A DNA stretch of 64,000 nt from Ricinus communis (GCF_019578655.1 NC_063263.1:18785001-18849000); one strand, 5' to 3'. Shown: positions 36,816 through 50,335, numbered from the stretch's first letter. Program-made: numbers and translations. The notes: a model not told the origin generated them from the sequence alone.

Positions 36816-37344
36816 GTCAGAATTTATATTAAACAACCTTTAACTAGATTTAGATTTATACTATTTGTCCTATGATCTTTGGTGTAGTATACAAATTGCT
36901 CTTTATGGTTTATTTATTATATTAAAATTCCATTGACTAGCTTTTATATAAAAACTAATTTTTGCGTCTGTACAAAAATAATTAACTAGTGTTCTTTAAT
37001 TACTTTAATTTCTAATATAATGAAATTTAAATATTTTAAAAATATTTATATTATTTAAATATTAAAAATTCATATAATTTAACTTTAAATTATTAAAATA
37101 AAATAGATATTATTCTTATTATTAATTTTATTATATTCGAATTATAATTTTAATAACAAGTGTGAGGATTAAATTATTATAATTTTAGTCGGTTTAGTTT
37201 TTTAATTGCATTGATTTTTAAAACACAAAAGATTTTAATATAATAAATAAAATATAAGAGAAATTTATATATTTTATATAAAATATTATTGAGCAAATAG
37301 TATAAAGCTAAACTTAATTAACAGTTTCTAACGAAAATTCTGAC
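36816..37344. repeat. Inverted-repeat element T, copy 2 (529 bp)
   Basis: Outermost ends are GTCAGAATTT (36816-36825) and AAATTCTGAC (37335-37344), a perfect 10-bp terminal inverted repeat. The inverted similarity continues inward through AACTGTTAATTAAGTTTAG-like, TATACTATTTG and TTTATTATATTAAAAT blocks. Copy 1 lies at 32436-32956 in the same orientation. It is non-coding and no target duplication is evident. Confidence 0.75.
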
Positions 37345-38100
37345 AGAATGAGTTTTTAATATAAAATTATAATAAAAAATATATATTTTTAAATATTAAA
37401 AGTAACTAGTATAATATGAAAAGAAACACATGACACAAATAATAATTCGCTCTAAATTAACCTTTTATTAATTATATTTTAAATATCTAAAATAGTTGAA
37501 AAATAATATTATTAATTTTAAACATATTTGATACAATAAATATTTATATATTATAAAATTAATATGTGATATGTTAAGCTACTATATATTTTTCATATTA
37601 CAAGTTTCAATAATAATATCTTTTCCAAACAATTTGACAGTGAAAATTAGGATAAATAAAGAACGATTGACATGATTATACAAACTTTTAGCCAACAGTT
37701 TCTCCCATGTTGTAGAGGGAGAAAAGGGCAAAAAAAGAAGAAAAGAACTCCCAAAATCAAAGTCTGGGAAATTAGCAAAAAAAAAAAAAAAGCAAAACAA
37801 AAAACAAATAAAAATTATATTTCAGCTCCAAAACTTCAAAAACCTTTCCTCATCGATCCCGTGACATCTCTGTCTCTTTCTCAAATTTCGTTGTGATACA
37901 GAGCTCCCTTCACTCTCGCATACTTCCTCATTTTTTATTTAAATTTTGTGTTTTATTTTTTTATTTTTTTATTTTTTATCAGTAATCTCTGCTTTCGATC
38001 CTTTTGTAAACATCCATCAATATAAAAGGAAAAAAAACACCATCTTTCTAAACCCCATCTTTCTATCAATCTTTTATAATTTTGCTTCCCTTTCTATTTT
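37345..38100. other. AT-rich DNA leading into the SANT-gene promoter
   Basis: No coding exon was found. A poly(A) run at about 37778-37810 and T-rich runs at 37930-37980 account for the short frames here. Confidence 0.4.
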
Positions 38101-38102
38101 AT

Positions 38103-38128
38103 GGCGGGAACTTTCATATTGGCGGGAA
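38103..38128 (+). promoter_or_regulatory. Paired E2F-like sites upstream of the SANT/DUF3755 gene
   Basis: Two GGCGGGAA motifs (38103-38110 and 38121-38128) are spaced 18 bases apart, about 115-140 bases before the start codon. The complement, TTCCCGCC, fits the plant E2F consensus TTSSCGSS. Such a pair is unusual in DNA this AT-rich. It suggests cell-cycle-linked (G1/S) expression, but that is inference from sequence only. Confidence 0.5.
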
Positions 38129-38244
38129 GTTATTGAATTGATAATCAATCTTGATAGTTTTTACGCAGTTGGGTTATTGATTTTGTTATCTGTAGATATA
38201 GAAGAACATAAAGATTTTCTCTTTTTGATTGTTTTGTTGATTTT

Positions 38245-41200
38245 ATGGCAAACCCATCTGGTGTCCATCATCAACAAGAAGGCAATCATGCTTCTTCTTC
38301 TTTTAATGGTGGAAATATTCCAACTAATGGGCATGGAAATTCAGGGCCTGAAACTTCTGGTACAAACTTGAAACACAACCCTGGTATCTCTACAGATTGG
38401 ACCTTGGAAGAACAAGCAATTCTTGAAGATGCTTTAAATCAGTAAGTTTTATTTTGTTTCTTTTGAATCTTCCTGTTGCTTTTCTTGATACTGGGTTATT
38501 GAATGTTGATCATTCGACTGTTTTTTTTGCTTGTATTGAACTGGGTTCTTTGAGTTCTGCTGGCTTTGACTTATTATCAAGTTTTACATTATATTTATTG
38601 TCAACTTACTTCTCCCATATCTTTATTATAGCTATACGGGGGAGTTAACAAAGATTAGTAATAGCAGTCAGCTTCCCTTATTACTTGGATTTTTACCAAA
38701 CAAGTTCCCTAATTTTTCATACCGCAGACTTTGCTATCTCTTGTGTAATCCTGATTTTAGATTTTAGGTATTTTTCCTTTGTTCTTCAATTTATAATCAT
38801 ATAAAGGGCAGTCTGGATATTGTTGTATGTTATGTTTGTATTTGAACATGGTTGTTTGGATCTTGAATTGTAAAGCTGAAACAAGATTGTCTTCTTTACC
38901 ATTTTTAAGGACTGCAAAATATAAACTGATGCTATTTCTTGGTCTCTTTGGCCCATAAAAGAGAAAATTCTTGCCCAATATTTTTTAGCTAACCAACTAT
39001 AACTGGGATTCTTCGTACTTGGTTTTAATATCCAAGAAATGTAGCCAAAAAGCAAATGCAAGTTTGATATATTCTGTTACATCATGTCCTTTATTCTTTT
39101 TCCTTCTTCTGCAAATCCTATGAGCTGACCAACATCACCCTTCCATTCCACTAAGATCTTTAGCCAAGTATTTAAGCTCTTTGGTTTTTATTAATCTTCC
39201 TCATTATTAGAAGTTGGAAGGAATTACCTAAGACGTCAAATATTGCTATTTACACGTTAGTTAACTATTCTAGTGAGTTGCACTACCCGTGTTGGTTGTT
39301 GGTAAAAAATAAAAAGGATTTCTGTCCAACCAGTGATGACATGCTAATTCATATATATAGTGTGGATATATGATTTTTCTTTTTTATTCCTTGCAGATAT
39401 GCTGCAGAATCAAGTGTAATACGTTATGCGAAAATAGCAGTGCAGCTGCAGAATAAGACCGTCCGGGATGTTGCTTTGCGCTGCAGATGGATGACTGTAA
39501 GTTTTCTTATTTTTGTATATAGCTACAACCTCTAATCCTATTTGAAATGATTATCTTGGGACTTAGTTTTTTCTTAAATTTGTAAAACCTGCTGATTTTA
39601 TTTTTCTAGTGACCAAATAACTTTTTGGAAGATTTCGATATTATAATGTGTTTAAGCTAATGGAATGCCTAGAAATATTATGGGATTGTTTTCCTTCATT
39701 TAATGGTTTTCCTTTCAAGTGTTGCGCCAGAAAATAGTGAGATTTGCTGAATATTGTTATGTATGTATATTCCTCTTGTTTCATGTCAAAATCTTCTAAA
39801 GTGTTCTTTTCTGTCCAGAAAAAGGAATATAGCAAGAGAAGAAAGGAAGATAGTTTAGCAAGGAAAAGCAAGGATAAAAAGGTATAATTGCTATTTATGT
39901 TTCATGTTAAGACTTTCTGAGCATAGTGACATGGTTAATACATGTTTAATTTAGTGTAGTTTCTCAAGTAGTTTATTCCAATAATTAAAAAATGTCAAGA
40001 ATCATCTAAAGACTTGAAATTTTCTTCCTAACCCACTTGCATATCCTATAAGCAGGGTGTTATATAGGCCATTATGTTGTTGAAAGTAGTTGGCAATGTC
40101 ATTCTACCTGTATTGCATCATGACAGGACGTTAGATGTGCTGGGATATGCCCATGACAATAGCATTTCTTCATTTGTTGCTTAATTTTTTTTGTTTTTCC
40201 CAGCTTTTTTGCCACTTTATGACTTCTTGAATCGGATTGGTACAATACGACGTCAATCTAGGATTACTACAATTTATTCATATTAATCTGTGAAAGTATT
40301 TTAGTTGCATATATTAGCAGCTGAACTGATGATGTTGTCAACAAAATTTCTCTTTAATCTTACTGTATTGTCAAAAGATCTCCTGTAAATTTAGAGTGAT
40401 AAGGTCACAAGTTTAAGTCGGTTTTAGAACATTTTATGATCTTTGTTTATAGATAGCATACTTGTAATTTCATTCTTTGGATCTGCCCATCATAATCTAA
40501 GCTATTGTTGCTCAGATATACCAAAGTCTGGCTCTAGATTTCTCAAGGAATGTCTAATGGGGGTTTAATAAACTTGAATTTGATTAAAAGGTCAATTCAG
40601 TTCCCAGGCCAACAATTTTGGATACAATTAATTGGGGTTAATATTTATTAGTTGCTGCTGCATTATTTGCATGTTTGTGCAATTGCATTTTTGTTTAGCA
40701 ACTGGATGATTCTGCATCACAAGCTGGAGTGCCAATTTACTGCTGAAGCGAATGTATTGAGGCACATAAATTCTCAAAACTCGGCATTGGGCCTTTTTTT
40801 CTTTTGCTTATAACGCTAGAGTAAATTTGAACTTCACGCAGTTCTGTGTCCTCTACAAGATGCAATATATGATTTATCACAAAAATCGAGAAACATACAT
40901 GTCATACATTCAAACATGATACCTCATATTTGTAGAGATAAGAACTTATAAGATATATGTATGATTGTTTTACATGCCTTTTTTTTTAATTGGAATTTCC
41001 TTTTCTGTGGGGCTTGTTTTAGTAGCATTATTATGAACTTCCTTAAATGTTAAACTAACAGTAAACTGACGCTTCCATTTGGAGAATTTTGATACCTTCT
41101 GGTGTAACTAATCTTTTTTGTGGGGTCACCAGCGATTCCGAAACAATTAGCGGTCAATAGTTTCATAGGGAAGACCTTTTGTGACAGATAATAACTCGTG

Positions 41201-44200
41201 GCATCACTGGATATAGGATAGATGCAACGTGTAAAAAGAATCTTTTATTTAAATTGTGATTGTGGTTTCTTGGGTCAATATCTGCTTAAAAAATATCTTC
41301 TACGTTTGCTTATCAGGAGAGAGTTACTGATCCTTCAGTGAAGGCATCTCGCTTCATGGCGAGGTCTAATGTTCATCCATATGCTACTTCAATGATTCCT
41401 ATGGAGTATGATGATGGCATGGCATACAATGGTGATGCTCTATTCTATACTACTGAAAAAACAATTTCATGATTCTGGATAGTTTTTGCAGGAAATGCAA
41501 CTGTTTTCTTTTTCTTTTTTTTTTTTTTCTTTTTTAAATAAATGTTCTTCTGCTTCTTGATATTGGTACAACTTGTCAGCTTTTGGTCAAGTGTGGTCTA
41601 CAAGGATAAGCACCTAAAAACTTAGGAGCTGCATCATTTTAGAACTGAGAATTTAAGATCAGAAATATAATTGAATTATTGTATTTTTAACAGGTCTTGA
41701 GAATCTGAAATTGGAAAATAACAGTTGTGTAGTTACAGCACTTGATATATATAAGTTCTTTTCCCCAGAAATCATAGCATGTTGTAGATAATGGAAGTGG
41801 TGTGGTGCTGATGTAGGCTGATTGAATGATTATGCACTACTGGTGGTAGTAGCATGTAGCACTAACAGCGATAGTGGATGAAAACTATAGTGGCGATAGT
41901 TGGAATGGAATTGTGATTAGATTGAAATTAATGCTCTCAGAGGCGCTTCGAAAGAAAACTGTAACAGTTTATTCTTTAATGCTGGATATAGTTGTACCGC
42001 GTAACTCTTCGGGTGCATTTGGTTGAGGATTAAAGAAAGTTAAAAGTTAAGGGTTTAACCTTATTTACCCTTGTTTGGTATGTCCTTTTGTTAAGGGATT
42101 AACTATTAAAGGGATTAATGGTTAACCTGTAGTGCATTTTTGTTAACCCCCTGGCCCTTAGGTGACAGGGTTAAAGTAACATAAATACATTTCATCATCT
42201 TTGTTTTATTATAAAGTGAGCTAAACAATCTTAATTTGTTAATACTTTATTTTTTATTTTAATTTCTTAAATTCTTTTTGTTAATTATATTTAGCTATTA
42301 AATACATTAATCATTACTCCTTATTTTAATAATATCACCAGACAAAATTAACAACTTAATAGTTACACCTGTAATTATACACCCTTAACTATTATTCTTG
42401 TAACTTTTGACCCCATTTTCTTAACCTCGACTCTGACGCACTCTTATTGTAAAATATGATTCTGAATTATTCGTGATATTTTTATTTCATATTTTTCTTT
42501 ACATATACATGTGAGTATGTATATATTTTAAGTTCCATAATTGGGTAATTGTAAGAATTGGAAAGTGCACTAAGATATGCAATGATATCAGGTGTTGGTA
42601 ATGTAGATAAGCTTTCTAGATGTGGTTGTGTTCTTCCACTTGTAGCGCTAGAATCCTTTGTCCGTCAGGCTATATATGTGCTGATAAAAGATTATTACAA
42701 TATCAGGTAACCCTTCATGTATTTATTATGGCAAGCTGTGTGTCCTGGAGTTGCACCTTGCCTAATCCTGCCTGGCCCCAGCTAGTCCCTTCTATGCAGT
42801 CCCTGCATAAGCTGTCCTTGAAGTTTGTTGTTTTACAACAACCGGAAGGGGAAAGAAATAGTCATGATTGTTCAAGTTACTCTTCATTTTACGAATGTTA
42901 TTTCAGCTAGTCTACTATGGCATTCATCTAATTTCTTATTTTATGGCCAAGATTTAAATTTTTGCTTTTTAAGTTCTTACTTCCCATATTATTTGAATAT
43001 AGCCATTCTATCGCTCAACCTGACTAAACCTTGATACAGAATTGTTTATGCTTTTCTATGCGATCATTTTGTAGTTTATGCTCTGGTTAGAGCCCAAGTT
43101 TCCTTTCTATTTGACGGCATGACATTAATGCAGTATAAATCACATATCCGGTTGTTGAATATGGCAGCCCATTTCATCAGATGTAATTCATGATGTGCCA
43201 TTTTTCTTTCTTAATTTCAAGTGGACAAAAAAAATGAATTTTTCTCAAGGAGGCAGATCTGAACAAGCATGATTTTTTTTTTTGATAAATATCATAAATG
43301 TACTACAGAAGTTTCTGAATTAATTTTCTGAACTTATTATTGGATCCTTTCAAGCAGTCTCTGTTAAATGGTATATAACGAAGATGCCTTAAGATCAGTC
43401 TCTGTTTTGTAACTCTAAATAAGTTGATGATGGGAGATAATTCAGCTTCAAGTGCTCAAATCACGAAGTTGTATCTATGAGGTTGTAACTCATGAATGCC
43501 ATGTCATGACGGGCTTATCATGAGAGGAGCAAATGTTTTTATGCTAGTGAATTGTGGAGATCCAGAACATTAAGAATACCTCTTCTTGGCTGGGTTTAGT
43601 GCGAGGATAGAAAAGTTTTGGATATTTATGTGCATGTAAGAGTGGAATTGACAAACACTGGATGATGATTATGTTACCATAAGTTAACTCTTTTGGATAG
43701 GAGGTTATTTTAATTTTAGCACATGAAGACTTCATCTTTTGGCCCTCTTTTACCCTTCTCCAGCTTTATAAGTATCGTCAGTTCTATGATGTTGCTTTAC
43801 TGCTATATTGATAAGCTGCAGTTTGTTGCATGCAGGCATTGATGGAGTTACAGGGGAGCTTCTTGATCAAAATGCAAAGGCCTTGGATCACATATCTGCT
43901 AATCTCTCCACTATGCAGGTGAATACTTCTTTCATTATCTTATTACTTGCACTTTGAATTTTGTTTGGTGAGCATCATTGCAATAAGATTCTAAAACTTC
44001 TGTCTCACCACCTTATCGGCTTCCTCAGAAGATTTTGATGCATCTTTTGTATATGCTTGATGGCTTTGTGACCATCATCATCCTTTGTGATTGGAAGGTC
44101 ATGAATTTGATTTATAGAAGGCTCATGGAAAGCCTACTCACAATAGAAGCCCACTCTTACCGTCACACATCGGGGAGCCCACAGACACACTCGCGCACTC

Positions 44201-45419
44201 ATACTTATATGTGCGTGTGTGGATATATTATATATATATAAAATCTTGCTTAGAAGAGAATCTACAGTCATGTTCTCTGGAAGCACAACTATCTGGTTGA
44301 CCAAGCCTGGGGATCATAGATGTAGCCGGTCTTTCTGTGCAAGATTCCTACATAAATCTTCTTTCTGTAGCCTTGCATATTAAGTTTTCAATTAATGATG
44401 TGGTGCTTGCTTCTTACATCTTCATTTCTATGATATTAAAATAATTATCCATCCAATGCACTAATTTGATTAACATTTTGATATGTAAGAGTCCATGACG
44501 CCCTTGAACAGTGAACTGAGCACAGTTAGAAACGTTTCTGTACACTAGTTTTTGTCTCCAATTAAAAGCCTCTCCTGCTATTTGAATGATATTTTGAAAG
44601 AATACTATTACTTTTTATGATCCTGCTTCATGCATACCATGTAGTTGTCAAACTGAAGGCCTTTTCTTATCTTTTTCCTTTCAGTTACAGGAGAACATCA
44701 GTCTCCTCTGCCAGACTCGTGACAACATTCTGAAGATTATGAACGAGTATGTTGCAACCTGTGCCGTCAATTTTTTTATTATTATACAACTTTATGAGTG
44801 CTTGATGCATTTGAGTTTGTCCCTCCGTTTGATTTCTCAGCAAGTCTATTTAAACATCAGGTTTTCTGTACCTTTGTGTATGCATTTATCTTCTCCAGCA
44901 TTAAATGGACTTCAGATATGCTGGTTATGTGTGTTCAAATGCCAAGTTCTTGTATCTTGCATGTGATACTAAAGGAGCTTCTGCTCAACAGAAGACTTGT
45001 GCGACTTTACACATATTAAAATTAATGCCAGTGGATTGATCATTTGAAATTTCAAGAGCGCAAGTGATCAGGAAATTTGGGAACTTGTGTGACTAACAAG
45101 CTCTGTTGAAGGCCTGCATCACACCAGCTTAACAAGAAAAAGATAGAACAATGAAAAATAAATGACCTGAGCCTAATGGATTGCTGCAGACTGAGCTGAT
45201 CAGTTCAGCAACTATAGCACTAACTTCAAAGCAAATCAAACTTTAGAAAAATTGGATCTTTTATCTTCCTTTGTCCATTCAGAACTCATCTGTTTCAATA
45301 TTATGTGCAGGATGAACGACATGCCAGAACTAATGGAGCAGATGCCGCCACTTCCAGTCAAATTGAACGAAGAGCTGGCTGACACCATCCTGCCCCGACC
45401 AAATCTTCCCATGAAATGA
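38245..45419 (+). CDS. SANT/Myb-like DUF3755 protein, 7 coding exons, 242 aa
   Basis: Exons: 38245-38441, 39397-39496, 39819-39881, 41317-41431, 43836-43918, 44685-44746 and 45311-45419. The sum is 729 nt and all phases match. A Ser/Asn/His-rich N-terminus (1-48) is followed by a single SANT/Myb-like helix bundle (about 50-105; WTLEEQAILEDALNQ, ALRCRWM, with Trp52 and Trp97 in helices 1 and 3). A strongly basic segment (100-120) could serve as a nuclear localisation signal. The C-terminal half has the pattern GELLDQNAKALDHISANLS then ENISLLCQTRDNILKIMNEM and MPPLPVKLNEELA. I associate this with the plant DUF3755 family (Arabidopsis At3g07565 type). Its biochemical role is not established as far as I know; nuclear or chromatin-related function is inferred from the SANT fold. 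Intron 4 (2.4 kb) carries a MITE and a possible extra exon. Confidence 0.9.
42008..42446. repeat. hAT-like MITE in intron 4 of the SANT gene
   Basis: The left end GGGTGCATTTGGTTGAGGAT and the complement of the right end (GAGTGCGTCAGAGTCGAGG) are diverged inverted repeats. Both are followed by TTAA-rich, GGG-containing sequence. GGTGCATTTGGTT-type ends are common in plant hAT MITEs. Flanks ACTCTTCG and ACTCTTAT could be an 8-bp target duplication with two mismatches. The superfamily is tentative. Confidence 0.5.
42592..42706 (+). other. Possible alternative (poison) exon in intron 4 of the SANT gene
   Basis: A 115-base stretch lies between ATATCAG and GTAACC splice-like signals and is fully open in the phase set by exon 4 (for example LPLVALESFVRQAIYVLIKD). 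Its length is not a multiple of three. Inclusion would shift exon 5 and meet TGA two codons later. The acceptor has a poor pyrimidine tract. It may be chance. Confidence 0.2.
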
Positions 45420-47999
45420 TCATTATTTTTCCTGTCCTTTCGATTAGATCTCAGGACGTAGTGCAGCCCCTGATGCAAACATCAACATCAACATATATAG
45501 GGGAGGAAACGGCCCCTTACTCAGTTCATCATATGCTCTAAATCATAGTGGCTTTAGTTTGTTTTGTTCCCTTAGATATAGTTTGGAGAAATAGTTTATG
45601 CAATAGCAAGCGACTTTGTTTCTGTATAAAATTAGGGAATGTGTAATAGCGTTCTAGTTTCATTTATCTTTCATCCTTTTTTATTTTTCTCTCTTTTTGG
45701 TTGCCCCTCCTCTGATGATCAGTTATCTGTTTATTATTATATGAAAAGTACCATTAGACATACAAAATAAAAATTAAATAACTTACCCCCCAGAATCTTA
45801 AGTGGTAGTTTTCACTTTTACACTCTGCATGACAATGAAAGCAAGGGAGAAGGGTGAACTTCTTTTAGGGAGGGAGAGCAGAAAACTCTTACTTGTGTTT
45901 GGTGGATGAATTGCTATGTTAGTGCCAAAATTTTGGGTCTATTATCCAATTGCTCCTAATATTTTAATTTTTTTTTAATACTAGTACTTATATTTCTATT
46001 TTTAATTTAGAGTGCTTGTTACTTTTTTGATATACTTTTGCTGACATGGCCATTGAAAATAAACTATTCTTAATTAATTTGTTAAATCAATAATGTCAAT
46101 TCACTGATAACTAAACTTATAAAGCATGTGAGATCTATTTTTAAATTTTTTTAAGCTACACATTTAAAAATAAATTTTATGTGTTTAGTATGATAAGTTA
46201 TCAGCGAGTTTGCATTGCTAATAGGATAATAATTAAGAATATTCCATTTTTGATTGCTACATATGCAAAAGTATATCAAAATAATTTATTAGTGCCATAA
46301 ATCAAAATAGAAATAGAAATTAGTGGGTTAAAAAGAAAAAATTAAAATATTGGTATTAACTGAATAAAGATTCAAAAAATTTAGGGCCATCACAGCATTT
46401 AACCCCTGTGCTTGGTACTTGAAAGAAAAAGCATCAACAAGGAGAATGATGGTAAAATGTATTAGATTTGTTGGGGAATGGTACAAGTTGGGGCGGGTTT
46501 GGCCTTTCCCATTCCTAGTTGTCAAGGATCGGGTTGTTCGAATAATCCTCAATATATTTATTTTATATATTGTCAAGCATCAACAAGACCTCTTTTGGCA
46601 TTTACTAATAACCCTATATAAATATATATATATACTCACTCTATATAAATATAGAGTCAATCCTCTAATGGCAATATACTGAATTAATTTAAAAATCATC
46701 AAATACTAAATAATTAAAAATGATAAAATAATTATGACCAACATATAATTTTAATCGATTCGAAATGAAAGTAATACATAAAGATTAAAAAGAATTATTA
46801 ATTTATTAAAGATCAAATGCATGAAATAAGCTACAGTAACAATTTATTCTAGAAACCCATTTTACTTATTATTTAAATTTTTTTATAAACATGTTATTGT
46901 GGAGGCTAAATAAATATTCAAAGCAGCTCAGCTGCCAATCATGTGTCGACAATACATCAATAATAATTTTCCTTCTTTGGTGTACGTGTACGCGTGTGTG
47001 TTTTAATTTCTTCTTCAAATTCAATTTTGACTTTTTTATTTATTTTATTTTTAACTTTTAATCTTTTGCTTTTTATTGTTTGATTGGTTAGATTTTTCTT
47101 TTTTGTTTGTTTGTTTTGTTGGTTTTAAAACTTAGGCGGCGTCATGATCGTTGATTAGTTTAATTGGAATATGCTAAAATTATGATTACATAAAAGGGAC
47201 ATTGTGGCTTCTTTGCGTGGGCAACGTGCTTTTAAGGACTCTTTTGACTCGACAATAAATCTAACATTTTAATCTATTAATTGATTGATATTAATATATA
47301 TGTTAAAAAATAATAATTTAAAATTTATTTTTATGGTATTTTGAGATTAAATAAAAAAATTTCATATTTTTTCATTATTTTTATTATTTTAATACAAGAA
47401 TCAGTCCTATTTCAAATTTTATAATTACGTAATTTTAATTTAAATGTATATGATATAGCTAATGTTTATTTTTCCAGTGTAAAATATTTTAACAAGTACA
47501 AAATTTATTATTAATACTAATTATTATTTTATAAATTAAATTTATATAGAATTCAATAAAATTAAATAATTTTATATATTAGAAGTTTTACTGTATTACA
47601 TAATTACAAAATGAAAATCGATCTCTATAGATATATGAAATTTGTGGATTAGCAGAAATTATAACTAAAAAATAATAGGATTAATAATTTTCCCTGTTTA
47701 GAAATCATCAACGTAAATTCATTACAAGTAAATTTTTTTATTTAGAAATCTATAAAATTATTTATTTATTATGTACAAGAAACCAAGCATATATTATCAA
47801 ACTAGGACTATAAGTATTTGTGTCACTATTGTTCGTCTTTAATTGAAAATGACAAAAGAGAGATAGTGATTGTTTTAATATAATTATGTTTGGAATTCTT
47901 TTTTCTTTTTTATTTAAGGGGAAGAATCTGTCCTCATTGTTTAGGAGCCAAGTAATCCAACATTAACCCTTAATTAGGAGTTTAAAGGTCTGAAAATAC
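45420..47999. other. 3' UTR of the SANT gene and intergenic DNA
   Basis: The 3' UTR probably ends within 45600-45790 (several AT-rich poly(A)-like signals). Beyond that is AT-rich DNA with TA microsatellites (46620-46665). Short frames at 46328-46682 overlap on both strands and are not credible. Confidence 0.45.
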
Positions 48000-48690
48000 T
48001 TATAATTCTCTTTTAAAAAAGTGCGATATATATATATATTAATTACAGAGATATTATTTTTTTAATATATATATTTATTTTAATTTATATATATATATTT
48101 ATTTTAATACATAAATTCAAATTTATATATAATTTTTCTATTAATTTATTAATTAATCAATTATATTTTTAATTAAATTATAATTTTAATCATAATATAT
48201 ATATATTATTATATTTTAATAATATATTAACTAATAAATTAGTTACCTGATTAGATAATGCTTCTAACTCTATCATAAAAAATAAATAGTATATGAATTA
48301 TATTTTAGTATTATATTAATTAATATATTAATTTTTTAATTAGATAATAATTTTAATTTGAGTTATATTCACTAATAAATTAATTTTTTATATGATAATT
48401 TTTTATTTTAAAAAGAATAAATGTTGATAGTATTAATTTATATAATATTATAATTAATTATTAATATTTTTAAAGTTAAATTTTATGTTATTGCATATTA
48501 ATAAAATTTTAAAATATTAAAACCATTAAAAAGGATATTTAAAAAGATTTAATTTTCTGTTGTGTTGAAATATTATATATAAATATTAAATATTAATTTT
48601 TTAATAATCTATAAATTTAATCTTATAATTAAAATAATAACAACAGTCGTATGAAGTGCGGATAAATGATTAATTTTAATTATAATTTAA
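48000..48690 (+). mobile_element. AT-rich element H copy 2 (Helitron-like)
   Basis: Its reverse complement follows the same block order as 35022-35470: AATTAATCATTTATCCGCAC, then TTATTTTAATTATAAGATTA, AAATTTATAGAT, and repeated TTATCTAATTAAAAAATTAA blocks. The terminal hairpin is decayed. It is non-coding. Confidence 0.5.
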
Positions 48691-49052
48691 GTATTTCATA
48701 TTTATTTAGAGATTATTTTGTACTGAGAATTGAAAAATAAATTCAATCTTAATTTTTATTTTATCTTAGTTTTAAATTTTAAGAATTATTTTAAAAAAGA
48801 AGTAAATTAATATTTTTTAAATAGGTTTAAAAAAATAATTTTATTATATTTCAAAATTTAATACATTTAATTAAAAATCTCTAAATTTATTTTTTTAACA
48901 CTCAACATTAATTCTAAACACACCTTAATAGAGGTGAAAATTATGTAACATCAATATATAGAGTATGTGGTAATGTCAAAACAAATAATACATAAACTTA
49001 GAGGCATCCTATGTATGTTGTATAACTTTAAACAAAATGTTTTTATTTTATT

Positions 49053-49305
49053 TTAGGAAAATTTTAAAAACTACTCTAGGATCAATTAAAAATATCATCT
49101 TAATGTGTAAATCTTTTCTTTAAAATATTTTTTTTTTATCTTTTTCAATTTACAGTGTAGTTATTTCTTAATTATTTTTAAATTATTTTTCGGCTATTTT
49201 TCAATTGTCTCACCCAAAAACTACCAATAACATAATTTTAGAAAATAAAAAACAAAAATACTGTAAATCTAATAAAAGACTAAAAAATAAATATTTTTTG
49301 ATATT
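49053..49305 (-). repeat. Small dispersed element S, copy 3 (diverged)
   Basis: On the minus strand it contains AAAATTATGTTATTGGTAG, AATAGCCGAAAAATAA and AAGAAATAAC blocks in the order seen in 30495-30785. No coding content. Confidence 0.45.
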
Positions 49306-50084
49306 TTTTCTTTATTTTATTTTTTTTAACTTGGGGGGCAGAATTGGTCGGCGGTCCATTGCCTTTATAAGATTGTATTTAATTTTAACTTTATATCAAA
49401 CAATCATTTAGCTAATTCTATAAAATAAGCTAACGAAGCCTTTTTTCTTTTTTTTTAATATAAAAAAATAGGGCTTCAATCGTTGAAAGTAAAAATAAAA
49501 TTGAAAAGTAGGCCAATTATATATAATACTTTTAATTTATATATACTCATGAACAAAATAGATATTAATACTCCTAAATAGAGAATAATTTAATTGATAT
49601 TTTCACTTTTGAGAATCAAATCTTTATTTCATTTTCTTGACCACCATGCCAATATTATTAAGACTTGATTATTTTATGGTGAATGTAAATGTTGTGATAT
49701 TAATTTATTGATTATTTTGGATAAAAATAAAAATTAATCAATTTCTTTTATAATATTCACAAGTTTTTGCTGCTGAGTAATATTTGTATACTTTTCTAGT
49801 TTTTTCTTTTCTTTTAATTGCCAAGAACTTGGAAAATTGTTTATTTCTTGTATAGATATAAATGCTCATTTGGGTAGAGGATTTCTTCTTCTTTTTTTTT
49901 TTTAAATGAAAGGACATTTGAGTTTCTTGGGCATTAACAATTCGTTTTTGTTATTTATGATAATATAAATTCTAATGTAATTTTATCTCAAATTCACACT
50001 TATACATCTATTCTTAATAAACTTACATATGTGATTTGTTATTAAAAAAAGAAAGGATTTTATTGTTGTATATATTTACGTACT
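49306..50084. other. Intergenic DNA, no gene seen
   Basis: AT-rich sequence with no exon structure or terminal repeats that I can identify. Confidence 0.4.
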
Positions 50085-50335
50085 TTTCGCAGATACTCTA
50101 AAATTAATAAAAAAATATCATTTTTACTATATAATTTTTTTAAAGAAATACTGTTCTTTTAATTTTTTTGGAATATAGTAATATTATTTTTCGATTTTTT
50201 TGGTTATTTCTTAATTTTTTGTTGTTTTACCAAAACTGTAGTTTTAATATTTTTACATAGTGAAGATAAAAGTATATTTACATCATATTTTGATAAAAAA
50301 TAAGAAAATATGGATATTTTTATTATTTTTCCTAT
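50085..50335 (-). repeat. Small dispersed element S, copy 2
   Basis: The reverse complement starts TAGGAAAAATAATAAAAATA and continues with TCCATATTTTCTTA, TTCACTATGTAAAAATAT and AAAACAACAAAAAATTAAG. It matches 30495-30785 block for block. Confidence 0.6.
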
